Shown here: positions 45,126-53,742 of the stretch, one piece after another
Layout: every line of letters starts with the position of its first letter
Position numbering within the stretch: position 1 is the stretch's first letter
Assembly: GCF_900112255.1 (NCBI RefSeq)
Contig: NZ_FOLE01000006.1
Span: 224,547-288,546, forward strand
Origin: Flexibacter flexilis DSM 6793
Lineage (GTDB): Bacteria; Bacteroidota; Bacteroidia; Cytophagales; Flexibacteraceae
DNA length: 64,000 nucleotides
Direction: 5' to 3'
Made by a program: the position numbers and the translations under genes
Notes under the pieces: generated by a model
What the model was told of the DNA's origin: nothing
Databases searched by the model: none
The model's input: only the letters and a program-made list of their open reading frames with translations

Positions 45126-48100
45126 TTATTCTTTCACGATGCGCAAATTATATTGGCGATTGCCTTCGCGTACACGTGCCACGTACACGCCCGAAGCCAA
45201 CGCCGATAAATCAAGTGTGTTGTTGTTGGTGCTAACCGATTGTGCTACAAGTAATTTTCTTTGTAAATTAAACACTTGAATTTGAGCCGTTTTGCCTTCT
45301 GCAATATTCCAAAATACTTTGCCTTTGCTTGGGTTCGGGTAAGCAGAAATCGCGGCATTGGTGGCGAGTTGGTCGTCTATACCCGTAATGTACGACAGGT
45401 GCAAAATGACGGTACTGTCGCAGCCGTTGGAAGCAGGAAGCGTAAGGCTGTACATCCCAGCTTGCGAAAGTACTTGGCTACCAAAGTTGTAGATTTGGCC
45501 TACTGGCAAGTTGATGTTTAGCACGGTTTGGAACGTATCTTTTTTAGTTAAAGCAAATGTATTAGAAGTTACCGTTCCGCAGCCACCCGTAACTACTACG
45601 CTATAATCCGTTCCGAACTGTGCGGCAGTTAAATTGTTGAGTGTGAGCGTTGCACCAGTGCCGATATTGGTTGTACCCTTTTTCCATTGATAAGCCAAAT
45701 TGCTACCCGTTGCGGCTACGCTAAGTGTTACCGAGCTACCCAAACAAGCGGCTTGACTTGTGGGCTGTGTGCTGATGGCCGTCGCGGCATTTTGCGTAAC
45801 AGCGAAAGTGTTGGAAGTGATTGGAGAACCGCAGCCACCCGTAACCACTACGCTATAATCCGTTCCGAATTGTGCGGCAGTCAAGTTGTTGAGTGTGAGT
45901 GTTGCACCAGTACCGATGTTGGTCGCGCCTTTTTTCCATTGATACGAAAGATTGCTACCTGTTGCGGCTACGCTTAGCGTTACCGAGCCGCCCAAACACG
46001 CCGCTTGGCTTGTGGGTTGTGTGCTGATGGCCGTCGCGGCATTTTGCGTAACAGCGAAAGTGTTGGAAGTGATTGGAGAACCGCAACCACCTGTAACGAC
46101 TACGCTATAATCCGTTCCGAATTGTGCGGCAGTTAAGTTGTTGAGTGTGAGCGTTGCACCAGTTCCGATGTTGGTCGCGCCTTTTTTCCATTGATACGAA
46201 AGATTGCTACCTGTCGCGGCTACGCTTAGTGTTACTGAGCCACCCAAACAAGCCGCTTGGCTTGTGGGCTGTGTGCTGATGGCCGTTGCGGCATTTTGCG
46301 TAACAGCGAAAGTGTTGGAAGTGATTGGAGAACCGCAGCCACCCGTAACCACTACGCTATAATCCGTTCCGAATTGTGCGGCGGTTAAGTTATTGAGTGT
46401 GAGTGTTGCACCAGTACCGATGTTGGTCGCGCCTTTTTTCCATTGATACGAAAGATTGCTACCTGTCGCGGCTACGCTAAGTGTTACCGAGCTACCCAAA
46501 CAAGCGGCTTGACTTGTGGGGTGTGTGCTGATGGCCGTCGCGGCATTTTGCGTAACAGCGAAAGTGTTGGAAGTGATTGGAGAACCGCAACCACCCGTAA
46601 CGACTACGCTATAATCCGTTCCGAATTGTGCGGCAGTTAAGTTGTTGAGTGTGAGTGTTGCACCAGTTCCGATGTTGGTCGTTCCTTTTTTCCATTGATA
46701 AGCCAAATTGCTACCTGTCGCGGCTACGCTTAGCGTTACCGAGCCACCCAAGCAAGCGGCTTGGCTTGTGGGTTGTGTGCTGATGTCAGTCGCTGCATTT
46801 TGCGTAACGGCAAAGGTGTTGGAAGTAACCGAACCACAAATACCCGTAACAATAACACGGTAGTCTGTCCCGAATTGATTGGCTACCAAATTGTTGAGTG
46901 TGAGCGTTGCACCTGTCCCGACGTTAGAAGTTCCTTTTTGCCATTCATAAGCCAAATTGCTTCCCGTCGCGACTGCGCTTAGCGTTACCGAACCACCCAA
47001 ACAAGCGGCTTGGCTTGTTGGTTGTGTACTGATGACGGTCTCTGGCATTTGGGTAATGGCGAAAGTGTTGGAAGTTACTGTTCCGCAACCGCCCGTAATA
47101 TCCACGCTATAATCTGTCCCGAATTGTGCGGCAGTTAAGTTGTTGAGTGTGAGTGTTGCGCCCGTTCCGATGTTGGTCGTTCCTTTTTTCCATTGATAAG
47201 CCAAATTGCTTCCCGTTGCGGCTACGCTTAGTGTTACCGAGCCGCCCAAACACGCCGCTTGGCTTGTGGGTTGTGTGGTAATGTTTGTGTTGGTGCAGTC
47301 ATTCATTTTTACCCTAATCACACGATTTACGTTCGTAGTAGTAAGGTGATAGGACGTGAATTGACCAACTACCATGAGTTTTTTGGTAGTGGAATTGTAC
47401 GATAAGCCCATTCCTTGTGCATTTAGACCGATTGGCGTCATAAAACCAAGAGAAGAACTGCCAGGGAAAAATGTATCATCCAAAAGCCCTTCGGCGGTAA
47501 CGCGTGCCAGTCCATTGCGTATCACCGTATTATATACGGTAAAAGGACCCGTAATAATAATTTTGTCGTCGCTGGTAACAATCGCATTATTGATAAAAGA
47601 ATTTGTTCCGTGATTAGAGCCTGTGCCTAAAAAAATGTTATTAAAGGTGTCGTCATTAAGGCCATCGGAGGCACGCAAACGTGTAATATATAATTTATCA
47701 TTAGAGCCATTTACATTATAAAATGAACCTGTAATAATAATTTTGCCAGTGCTTTGTAACGCTATTTTCGTGATATAGTAACTACTTCCAGTTTGAAGTT
47801 GTGCCAAAAACGTATTGTCCAAACTGCCGTCTGCGTTGAGGCGTGCTATTTTGCTGTGCGCCACGCCATTGAAAAACTCAAAAAGCCCGCCAATCAATAT
47901 TTTGCCGTCGGTTTGCTGCGTAATGGTATAAATCGAAGCTCCCGCGCCGATAGGAGCGAAGCTGGTATCTGTACTAAGGTCTGCGTTAAGGCGTGTGATG
48001 CGGTTGCGGGTTACGCCATTGAAAGTAGTAAAATTGCCGCCCACCAAATATTTGCCGTCCGTTTGGCGCGTCATCGTATAAACATCGCCGTTGGCCATGG

Positions 48101-48506
48101 TTTGCATGTTCGTGGCATCGAGTGTACCGTCTGCGTTGAGGCGTATCATGCGCGAAACGGCTACGCCATTGTATTGGGTAAAGAAACCACCAATTAGGAT
48201 TTTGCCATCTGGCTGCACCAACACACATTTTACTTCGGCGTTTGCGCCTGTCCCGACCGTGAAATTTTGGTCGAGTGTGCCGTCTGCATTGAGCCGCGCC
48301 ACGCCATTTCGGGCAATGCCGTCGTATTGGGTAAATTTGCCTATAATAATGTATTTGCCGTCGGAAAGCTCGGCAATGGCATTTACTTGTTCGTTGGCCA
48401 TAGACGTAAACGTGGGGTCTAATGCGCCGTCATTGTTTTGGCCGAAGCTTTTCGTTTGATTGAAAATCAAGACCAGCAGAAGAAAGAGTATGTTTATTCT
48501 TTTCAT
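45126..48506 (-). CDS. T9SS-secreted protein: delta-60 repeats, seven Ig-like domains, sorting domain
   Basis: 1126 residues. A signal peptide (INILFLLLVLIFNQTKSFGQ) is followed by delta-60 repeats at about 25-400 (LNADGTLDQNFTVGTGANAE, VQPDGKILIGGFFTQYNGV), probably a beta-propeller. Residues about 408-990 are seven Ig-like domains of 83-84 residues, each with QPTSQAACLGGSVTLSVAA, YQWKKGTTNIGTGATLTLNN and a second Cys in VTGGCG. The last 80 residues are a type A T9SS sorting domain (AYPNPSKGKVFWNIAEG, QVFNLQRKLL, LASGVYVARV). It should be exported, cleaved and attached to the cell surface or released. Ligand unknown. Confidence 0.88.
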   Translation of the reverse strand: MKRINILFLLLVLIFNQTKSFGQNNDGALDPTFTSMANEQVNAIAELSDGKYIIIGKFTQYDGIARNGVARLNADGTLDQNFTVGTGANAEVKCVLVQPDGKILIGGFFTQYNGVAVSRMIRLNADGTLDATNMQTMANGDVYTMTRQTDGKYLVGGNFTTFNGVTRNRITRLNADLSTDTSFAPIGAGASIYTITQQTDGKILIGGLFEFFNGVAHSKIARLNADGSLDNTFLAQLQTGSSYYITKIALQSTGKIIITGSFYNVNGSNDKLYITRLRASDGLNDDTFNNIFLGTGSNHGTNSFINNAIVTSDDKIIITGPFTVYNTVIRNGLARVTAEGLLDDTFFPGSSSLGFMTPIGLNAQGMGLSYNSTTKKLMVVGQFTSYHLTTTNVNRVIRVKMNDCTNTNITTQPTSQAACLGGSVTLSVAATGSNLAYQWKKGTTNIGTGATLTLNNLTAAQFGTDYSVDITGGCGTVTSNTFAITQMPETVISTQPTSQAACLGGSVTLSAVATGSNLAYEWQKGTSNVGTGATLTLNNLVANQFGTDYRVIVTGICGSVTSNTFAVTQNAATDISTQPTSQAACLGGSVTLSVAATGSNLAYQWKKGTTNIGTGATLTLNNLTAAQFGTDYSVVVTGGCGSPITSNTFAVTQNAATAISTHPTSQAACLGSSVTLSVAATGSNLSYQWKKGATNIGTGATLTLNNLTAAQFGTDYSVVVTGGCGSPITSNTFAVTQNAATAISTQPTSQAACLGGSVTLSVAATGSNLSYQWKKGATNIGTGATLTLNNLTAAQFGTDYSVVVTGGCGSPITSNTFAVTQNAATAISTQPTSQAACLGGSVTLSVAATGSNLSYQWKKGATNIGTGATLTLNNLTAAQFGTDYSVVVTGGCGSPITSNTFAVTQNAATAISTQPTSQAACLGSSVTLSVAATGSNLAYQWKKGTTNIGTGATLTLNNLTAAQFGTDYSVVVTGGCGTVTSNTFALTKKDTFQTVLNINLPVGQIYNFGSQVLSQAGMYSLTLPASNGCDSTVILHLSYITGIDDQLATNAAISAYPNPSKGKVFWNIAEGKTAQIQVFNLQRKLLVAQSVSTNNNTLDLSALASGVYVARVREGNRQYNLRIVKE
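45534..47285 (-). repeat. Seven near-identical 249-252-bp Ig-domain repeats
   Basis: Seven direct repeats, each one Ig-like domain. Units 3 to 7 are almost identical even at third codon positions, for example in the segment around 45771, 46024, 46273 and 46525, while units 1 and 2 differ more. This implies recent duplication or gene conversion. Unit number may vary between strains and assemblies. Confidence 0.92.
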
Positions 48507-48531
48507 GGTACAAAAATTAAATTCGCTGATG

Positions 48532-48539
48532 CAAACCTA
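48532..48539 (-). promoter_or_regulatory. Candidate -7 box of the delta-60/Ig protein gene
   Basis: TAGGTTTG on the minus strand, identical to the -7 box at 25308-25315, 25 bases before the ATG at 48506. The upstream TTG is missing or degenerate. Confidence 0.4.
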
Positions 48540-48664
48540 ATCAAGTGCCCCGAAAGCCATTTTTTAACTCTCCCAAAAGTGTTTTTGAGTGTCCCAAATA
48601 GGCGTTTTAATTTCCCAGAATGAGGCCTAAAAGCTGTGTTAAGTGGAATATTAAGACCTTGGAC

Positions 48665-48702
48665 AAATAAAAAGGGAAACCTAATGGTCTCCCTTTTTAT
48701 TT
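48665..48702 (-). terminator. Terminator of the DUF4175 gene
   Basis: Read on the minus strand, AAATAAAAAGGGAGACC pairs with GGTTTCCCTTTTTATTT (one mismatch, 4-base loop) just after the stop at 48714 and is T-rich at its end. Confidence 0.75.
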
Positions 48703-48713
48703 CAGTCGTATAA

Positions 48714-51700
48714 CTAATTCTTCAATTCTTGGAAATAACGGTTCGTTTCTTGTTTGTAGAATGGCGTAACCGCTGGCGAAATAGTTTTGAGTAACTCCAC
48801 TTGCTTTTCCTTTTGCTTGAGATATTGCTCAAACGATGGCGGAATTTGACGTGTGAGTTCTTTGCCCGTTCTGGATTCGCGTTTTGGGTCTTGTTCGCGT
48901 TGGCGCATGGCATTTTCGGCCTCCAGAAGTCGCGTCAAAATTTCGCGTTGGCGGTTGATGGTTTCTTGCGTAATGCGTTTGTTCACCAAATCTTGTTCGG
49001 TTTTTTCCATCTCTTTTTTCAACTCGCTGAGTTTGTTGCCAGCCTTTTGGCCGCCTTCTTTCTCGCCGCCTTCACCGCCATTTTCTCCACCACCAGACAT
49101 TTTTTCCATTTCCTGCAAGGCTTTGCGCAAGGCTTCTTGCTCGGAGGCTAATTTGGCCAACTCTTCCGAAAGCTCGCGGCCACTTTTTCCGCTTTTCTTG
49201 AGGCCTTCAATGCGCTGATTAAGTTGTTTTTGTAACTCACTCATGCCGCCTGCGCCGCCTTTTTGCTTGCCTTTCTTTTTGCCTTTGCCGCTGCCCGGTT
49301 TGGACTGCGCCATTTGCTCTTGCATTTGTTTGAGCACGTCGTTGAGCAATAGAGCCAAATTGTTCATAGACGTCATGGCCAACTGCTGTTTGCCTGCGGC
49401 CACGCCTTGTCTGCGTTGGCGAATGGCTTCCACGCTTTCTTCCATGTTGCCTTTCATTTCGCCGACTTCGCGCGTTACGAACGACTGAATTTGGAACACT
49501 CTCTTAGCCAATGCGTTAAGACTATCTTCGATTACTACGGCATCGTCTTTGAGTTTGAGTTGCTGCTGCGACAGCGTGATATAACGCGGGTCGAGTTGGT
49601 TTACTTGCCTAAACTCTTTCATCAAATCTTCTTGGTCAAAAGACAGCGTAATGAGGTTTTCGAGAATGTTACGTAAATCTTCCATGTTTTCCTCGTTTTC
49701 TTGGCTCTCTTGGCTTTCCATCGAGGCTTGCAAAGACTTGCTCATTTTCTTCATTTCCTTTGCCGCATTTTTTTGCGATTTGGCTGCCTTGCTGTTTTGC
49801 TTTTGGTTGAGCTGCTCCGAGCTATTTTCTTGCTCACTATCAACGTTTTGTTGTTCGTTTTCGGTGTCGGGCATTTCCGATGGGTCTTCCATTCCCTTGT
49901 TCAACTCCTCTAAGGCCTTGAGGTCTTCTTTTAGTTCCTCAAACATTTTGTTAAGCTCCTCTTGCTCTTTTTTGAGTTCTTCTTGTGCGGCCTCGTTGCC
50001 TTTTTTGTCCTGCTGTTGCTCGGTTTTTTCGGCCAATTTTTCTTGTTTTTCGGCCAACTCGTCGAGCTTCTTCACGCTTTGTTCCATTTTTTGCTCAAAT
50101 TGTAGCTTTTTGAACAATTCTAAGGCGCGGTCAAGCTCTTTACTCAAATTTTTCTCTTGCTTGTCTATTTTTTCAAGCGTGTTTTGGAGTTGTTCGGGCG
50201 AAGTTTTTTCTTCCAAAAGTTTTTGGAGTTCCTCGTATAACTTTTTGGTTTTGTCGTCCAAAAGTTCGTTCATGAGCTTTTGCAGGTTTTCATATTTTTC
50301 TTTGATGTCCTGCGACTGCTGCCCAAAACGCTCTTGTTTTTCTTTGTTCAAATCGTTTTCCTTTTGCATCTGCTCGATTTGTTTTTGCAAATCTTCTTTC
50401 TTTTTGAGCAGTTCTTCAATGGCTTTTTTGTCTTGCCACGAAAGCGTTTTCTTTCCTCTGAGGCGGTCTTTTACTTTTTGCAATTCTTTACGCAACTCAT
50501 TGGCTTTGTTGGTGTTGGCGTCTAAGGCTTTTTCGGTTTTTTCTGCCGAAGCGTCCATTTCTTTTTCAAAATCTTGTGCCGAAGGCATTTGGAATTGATA
50601 GCTACGCGAGCGCGAACTTTTCGCACCGCTTACGCCGTCGTTGTCCCAAACCGTTACGAAATATTCCAGACTTTCGTTTGGTTTTAGATGCAAACTATCA
50701 ATGTTCCATTGGTACAAATAACTTTGGCTTGCCTGCCCCGAATTGATGCGAATAGGCACGTGTTTTTCCTTTTGTCGAAGGTGGCCTTTGCTGTCGGTTA
50801 CTTTGTAAGTGAGTTGCAGGCGCGTGAGTCCGTAGTCGTCGCTGATGTTGCCGCCCAACACCATAAAATTGAACAATGCCGTGTCGCGGTACTGCTCCAG
50901 CGTAATTTGTGGGTGCAAATCGGGGATTACGTCCACGCGGTATTTGATGTTTTCTTTGTTGGCGGCCTGCTTGTTTTTGAGCTTAATTTCGTAGTCGGTG
51001 GAGCGTACAAATTTGCGTGAAGCCTTGAAATGATTGTCGCTTTCGGGTTCGGCGGCCAGCATTTGGCCACCAGCCACCACGTACAAACTGTCGGTTGCGA
51101 TGCCTTCAAAATCCCAACGCACAAGCGTACCCGCAGGCACAGTGAAATTGCCGACATTGCTCAAATTTTCGTTGCGTTTGTGCAAATATGCAGGATATTC
51201 GAGGCGTGCGTTAAAGCCTGTCAGGTTCGGGCGGCTGATGAGTTCTAAATCGTATTCGGCGGAGTTAAAGCCTGCCGCTTCAAACGAAAAACCAACGGGT
51301 TTTTGAATATTTTTGAGGGTAAATGTATAATCGCCGTTGGCCTGAAGCTCCATTTTTTGCTTGCGGTTGCCGTCGAGTTGCAAATAGACTTGTGCTGGCA
51401 AGGCTTGCCCCGCAATGCGTAGTTTGATGTCGTAATCTTCTCCCTGATAGGCTTTTAGGTCGCTATTTTGCAACACAAAATCGAAAGGAGCTTTGGGTAA
51501 ATACGTTTCCTGATAACGCCAAATGCGCGTAGTGCTTTCGGTGAAAAGCTGCGGAACAAAAAGTAATATAAGTATGATTATTCCGATAGGCGGCACGGCG
51601 TAGCGCAAATATTTGCGGTTTTCGCCGAAGTTGATGGCTTGCGTGAACGGAACGACCGAAAGTTCTTGCGTTTTTTGGGCAATGCTGGCCTGCAACAAAG

Positions 51701-52061
51701 AGTTTTCGGCTACGGTCATTTGGCTCAACTGCAAGGTATTGAGTAGCTTATCTTTTATTTCTGGGAAAAATTGACCAATTTGCTGGGCGGCTTGCTCGTC
51801 GGAAAGTGCTTTGTTGAGGTTGAGCAATCGCGCCACAGGAATCAGTATCCAGCGCACAAATACAAATGCCAATACACCCCAAAACGAGAAAAACAAAGTA
51901 GTGCGGACACCTTTGCCAAAATTGCCGTAATATTCCAATACGTTTACCAGCAAATACGCCGCGGCCAGCAGCCCAACGCCAAGCAACGCGCCTTTGAGTA
52001 GCTGATTTTGGTAATATTTTTTCTTGTAGGCTTTGAGTTGTATTAAAATATTTTCTATCAT
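48714..52061 (-). CDS. DUF4175 large membrane protein with coiled coil
   Basis: 1115 residues. The N-terminus (IQLKAYKKKYYQNQLLKGAL) and two membrane segments at about 24-42 and 55-76, with a third at about 155-172 (VPPIGIIILILLFVPQLF), match the DUF4175 family of Bacteroidota. The middle (190-480) is a beta-rich extracytoplasmic region (GFNARLEYPAYLHKRNENLS). From about 490 to 800 it is a very long Glu/Lys/Gln-rich coiled coil, then a Gly/Lys-rich stretch (SGKGKKKGKQKGGAGG) and a final helical part. Its function is unknown. It may be a mechanical or scaffold protein of the envelope. Single gene. Confidence 0.82.
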   Translation of the reverse strand: MIENILIQLKAYKKKYYQNQLLKGALLGVGLLAAAYLLVNVLEYYGNFGKGVRTTLFFSFWGVLAFVFVRWILIPVARLLNLNKALSDEQAAQQIGQFFPEIKDKLLNTLQLSQMTVAENSLLQASIAQKTQELSVVPFTQAINFGENRKYLRYAVPPIGIIILILLFVPQLFTESTTRIWRYQETYLPKAPFDFVLQNSDLKAYQGEDYDIKLRIAGQALPAQVYLQLDGNRKQKMELQANGDYTFTLKNIQKPVGFSFEAAGFNSAEYDLELISRPNLTGFNARLEYPAYLHKRNENLSNVGNFTVPAGTLVRWDFEGIATDSLYVVAGGQMLAAEPESDNHFKASRKFVRSTDYEIKLKNKQAANKENIKYRVDVIPDLHPQITLEQYRDTALFNFMVLGGNISDDYGLTRLQLTYKVTDSKGHLRQKEKHVPIRINSGQASQSYLYQWNIDSLHLKPNESLEYFVTVWDNDGVSGAKSSRSRSYQFQMPSAQDFEKEMDASAEKTEKALDANTNKANELRKELQKVKDRLRGKKTLSWQDKKAIEELLKKKEDLQKQIEQMQKENDLNKEKQERFGQQSQDIKEKYENLQKLMNELLDDKTKKLYEELQKLLEEKTSPEQLQNTLEKIDKQEKNLSKELDRALELFKKLQFEQKMEQSVKKLDELAEKQEKLAEKTEQQQDKKGNEAAQEELKKEQEELNKMFEELKEDLKALEELNKGMEDPSEMPDTENEQQNVDSEQENSSEQLNQKQNSKAAKSQKNAAKEMKKMSKSLQASMESQESQENEENMEDLRNILENLITLSFDQEDLMKEFRQVNQLDPRYITLSQQQLKLKDDAVVIEDSLNALAKRVFQIQSFVTREVGEMKGNMEESVEAIRQRRQGVAAGKQQLAMTSMNNLALLLNDVLKQMQEQMAQSKPGSGKGKKKGKQKGGAGGMSELQKQLNQRIEGLKKSGKSGRELSEELAKLASEQEALRKALQEMEKMSGGGENGGEGGEKEGGQKAGNKLSELKKEMEKTEQDLVNKRITQETINRQREILTRLLEAENAMRQREQDPKRESRTGKELTRQIPPSFEQYLKQKEKQVELLKTISPAVTPFYKQETNRYFQELKN

Positions 52062-52242
52062 GGAACTGATTTAAGAAGGAAATGTTCGGTTACAAAACGC
52101 AATTTCTTTTATAAAAATCTCCCCAAAGTACGTTTTTATTCCAAAAACTTAAAAAAATAATGTGCAAACGGCACGCTAAGGAGCAGCAGCGGCACGGCAC
52201 ACGGACTAAAAAACGATAGTGTAGGGGCTTGTTGCAAACCAA

Positions 52243-52272
52243 TTGTTATTTTGCAACATCAACGTAATTTTG
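52243..52272 (+). promoter_or_regulatory. Promoter of smpB
   Basis: TTG at 52243-52245 and TAATTTTG at 52265-52272 with a 19-base spacer, an excellent match to the Bacteroidota consensus. The leader to the ATG at 52321 is about 42 bases. Confidence 0.62.
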
Positions 52273-52320
52273 TAGGTGGCGAAAGGCGTTTGGCCTTCGT
52301 CTTGTTTTAGTTAAAATATT

Positions 52321-52785
52321 ATGGCTCAGAAAGAAAAAGTCGAAAAATTTGTTAATATCAAAAATAAACGTGCTTCGTTTGAATATCATTTCTTAGAAAC
52401 TTTTGTGGCGGGAATGGTGCTGCGCGGAACGGAAATCAAGTCGATTCGCCAATCCAAAGTACAAATGCAAGACGCGTTTTGTACGTTTAAAGGCACGGAA
52501 TTGTTTGTGGTGAATATGCACATTTCCACGTACACGGAAGGCACATACAACAACCACCAACCCAAAACCGACCGCAAACTTTTGCTCAAAGGCAAAGAAT
52601 TGAAAAAATTGTTGGACAAGTCGCAGGACAACGGCGTTACGATTATTCCCGTGCGTATGTTCATCAACGACAGGGGTTTTGCGAAGTTGGAAATTGCTTT
52701 GGCGCGTGGTAAAAAACTCTACGACAAACGCGAAGACATCAAAGACCGCGACATCAAGCGCGAAATGCAACGCGTTGATTATTAG
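52321..52785 (+). CDS. smpB: SsrA-binding protein SmpB
   Basis: 154-residue protein that carries tmRNA to stalled ribosomes. Family motifs: NKRASFEYHFLETFVAGMVL, GTEIKSIRQSKVQMQDAF, LLKGKELKKLL and the basic C-terminal tail KKLYDKREDIKDRDIKREMQ, which enters the mRNA channel. The tmRNA gene ssrA was not found in the window. The next gene begins 21 bases later, so both are probably on one transcript. Confidence 0.96.
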   Translation: MAQKEKVEKFVNIKNKRASFEYHFLETFVAGMVLRGTEIKSIRQSKVQMQDAFCTFKGTELFVVNMHISTYTEGTYNNHQPKTDRKLLLKGKELKKLLDKSQDNGVTIIPVRMFINDRGFAKLEIALARGKKLYDKREDIKDRDIKREMQRVDY

Positions 52786-52806
52786 TGTTATAAATAATCT
52801 TTTCAG

Positions 52807-53658
52807 ATGAAAAAAAAACTAATTCGTTTTGATTGGGCAGTCAAAAAACTACTTCGCAACAAAGCTAATTTTGGTGTGCTGGAAGGTTTTTTGAGTGAGT
52901 TACTTTTTGAGGATATTCGCATCGAGCGGATTTTGGAAAGCGAAAGCAACCAAGAGGCCGAAGACGACAAGTTTAATCGGGTGGATATTCTTACGCAAAA
53001 TGCTAAAAATGAACTCATTATTGTAGAAATACAGAATACTTACGAAATAGATTTTTTTCAAAGAATGGCTTATGGCGCGTCCAAAATTCTGACGGAAAAT
53101 TTGCGTTTGGGGCAGCCATACGCCGAGATTAAGAAAATAATTTCGGTCAATATCGTTTATTTCGATTTGGGGCAAGGGCAAGACTACATTTACAAAGGTG
53201 TTACCAATTTTTATGGCCTGCATAGGCACGACACTTTGGGACTTTCGGAACGACAAAAAACGGCTTTTCAGAAAGAAAATGTGGCGGATATTTTCCCCGA
53301 ATTTTATGTGCTTAAGGTGAATAATTTTGACGATGTGGCCAAAGACACGCTCGACGAATGGATTTATTTCTTGAAAAATAGCGAAGTGAAAGACGAGTTT
53401 AAGGCCAAAGGTTTGCGGCAAGCAGGAGAGGTGTTGGATTTTATGCGCCTGCCTGCCGACGACCAATATGGCTATAACCGATACTTGGATTATTTGCATT
53501 ATAAGGCCAGTGAAATATTGTCGCTAAAATCTGATGCAGAATTTCAGCAGAAGCGAATGATTGCCGAAAATTTAATCAAAAAAGGACTTGATAATGAATT
53601 TGTTGCAGAAGTAACAGGACTTACACCCAATCAGGTGGAGCAGTTGCGAAACAAGTAG
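52807..53658 (+). CDS. Rpn-family PD-(D/E)XK nuclease/transposase-like protein
   Basis: 283 residues of the Rpn (recombination-promoting nuclease, formerly PD-(D/E)XK transposase) family. The opening FDWAVKKLLRNKANFGVLEG and LSELLFEDIRIERILESESN are typical, and the nuclease core shows VDILTQNAKNELIIVEIQNT with the acidic Asp and the E-x-Q pair, followed by the helix FFQRMAYGASKILTE. It is intact. No terminal inverted repeats or target duplications frame it. It sits 21 bases behind smpB, so it is likely expressed with it. Confidence 0.83.
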   Translation: MKKKLIRFDWAVKKLLRNKANFGVLEGFLSELLFEDIRIERILESESNQEAEDDKFNRVDILTQNAKNELIIVEIQNTYEIDFFQRMAYGASKILTENLRLGQPYAEIKKIISVNIVYFDLGQGQDYIYKGVTNFYGLHRHDTLGLSERQKTAFQKENVADIFPEFYVLKVNNFDDVAKDTLDEWIYFLKNSEVKDEFKAKGLRQAGEVLDFMRLPADDQYGYNRYLDYLHYKASEILSLKSDAEFQQKRMIAENLIKKGLDNEFVAEVTGLTPNQVEQLRNK

Positions 53659-53742
53659 TTTTCGGTCGTTTTTACCAAAATACAAATTGTAATTATTTAT
53701 GGATATGCGCTACAAATGTAAAGCGTATTAACACAGCAAAAT

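Noticed and set aside
45687..46640. Similar short plus-strand frames repeated inside the Ig array
   Set aside because: Produced by the repeated DNA of the minus-strand Ig domains, not separate genes.
49651..50598. Plus-strand open frame of 315 codons, Ser/Phe-rich
   Set aside because: Exact antisense of the Glu/Lys coiled coil of the DUF4175 gene; composition follows from that and no family or signal is visible.
52062..52320. Possible tmRNA next to smpB
   Set aside because: No tmRNA-like ends or tag-coding segment visible; the region holds only the smpB promoter.
52807..53658. Insertion sequence suggested by the transposase-like Rpn protein
   Set aside because: No terminal inverted repeats, no target duplication and no second transposase frame.
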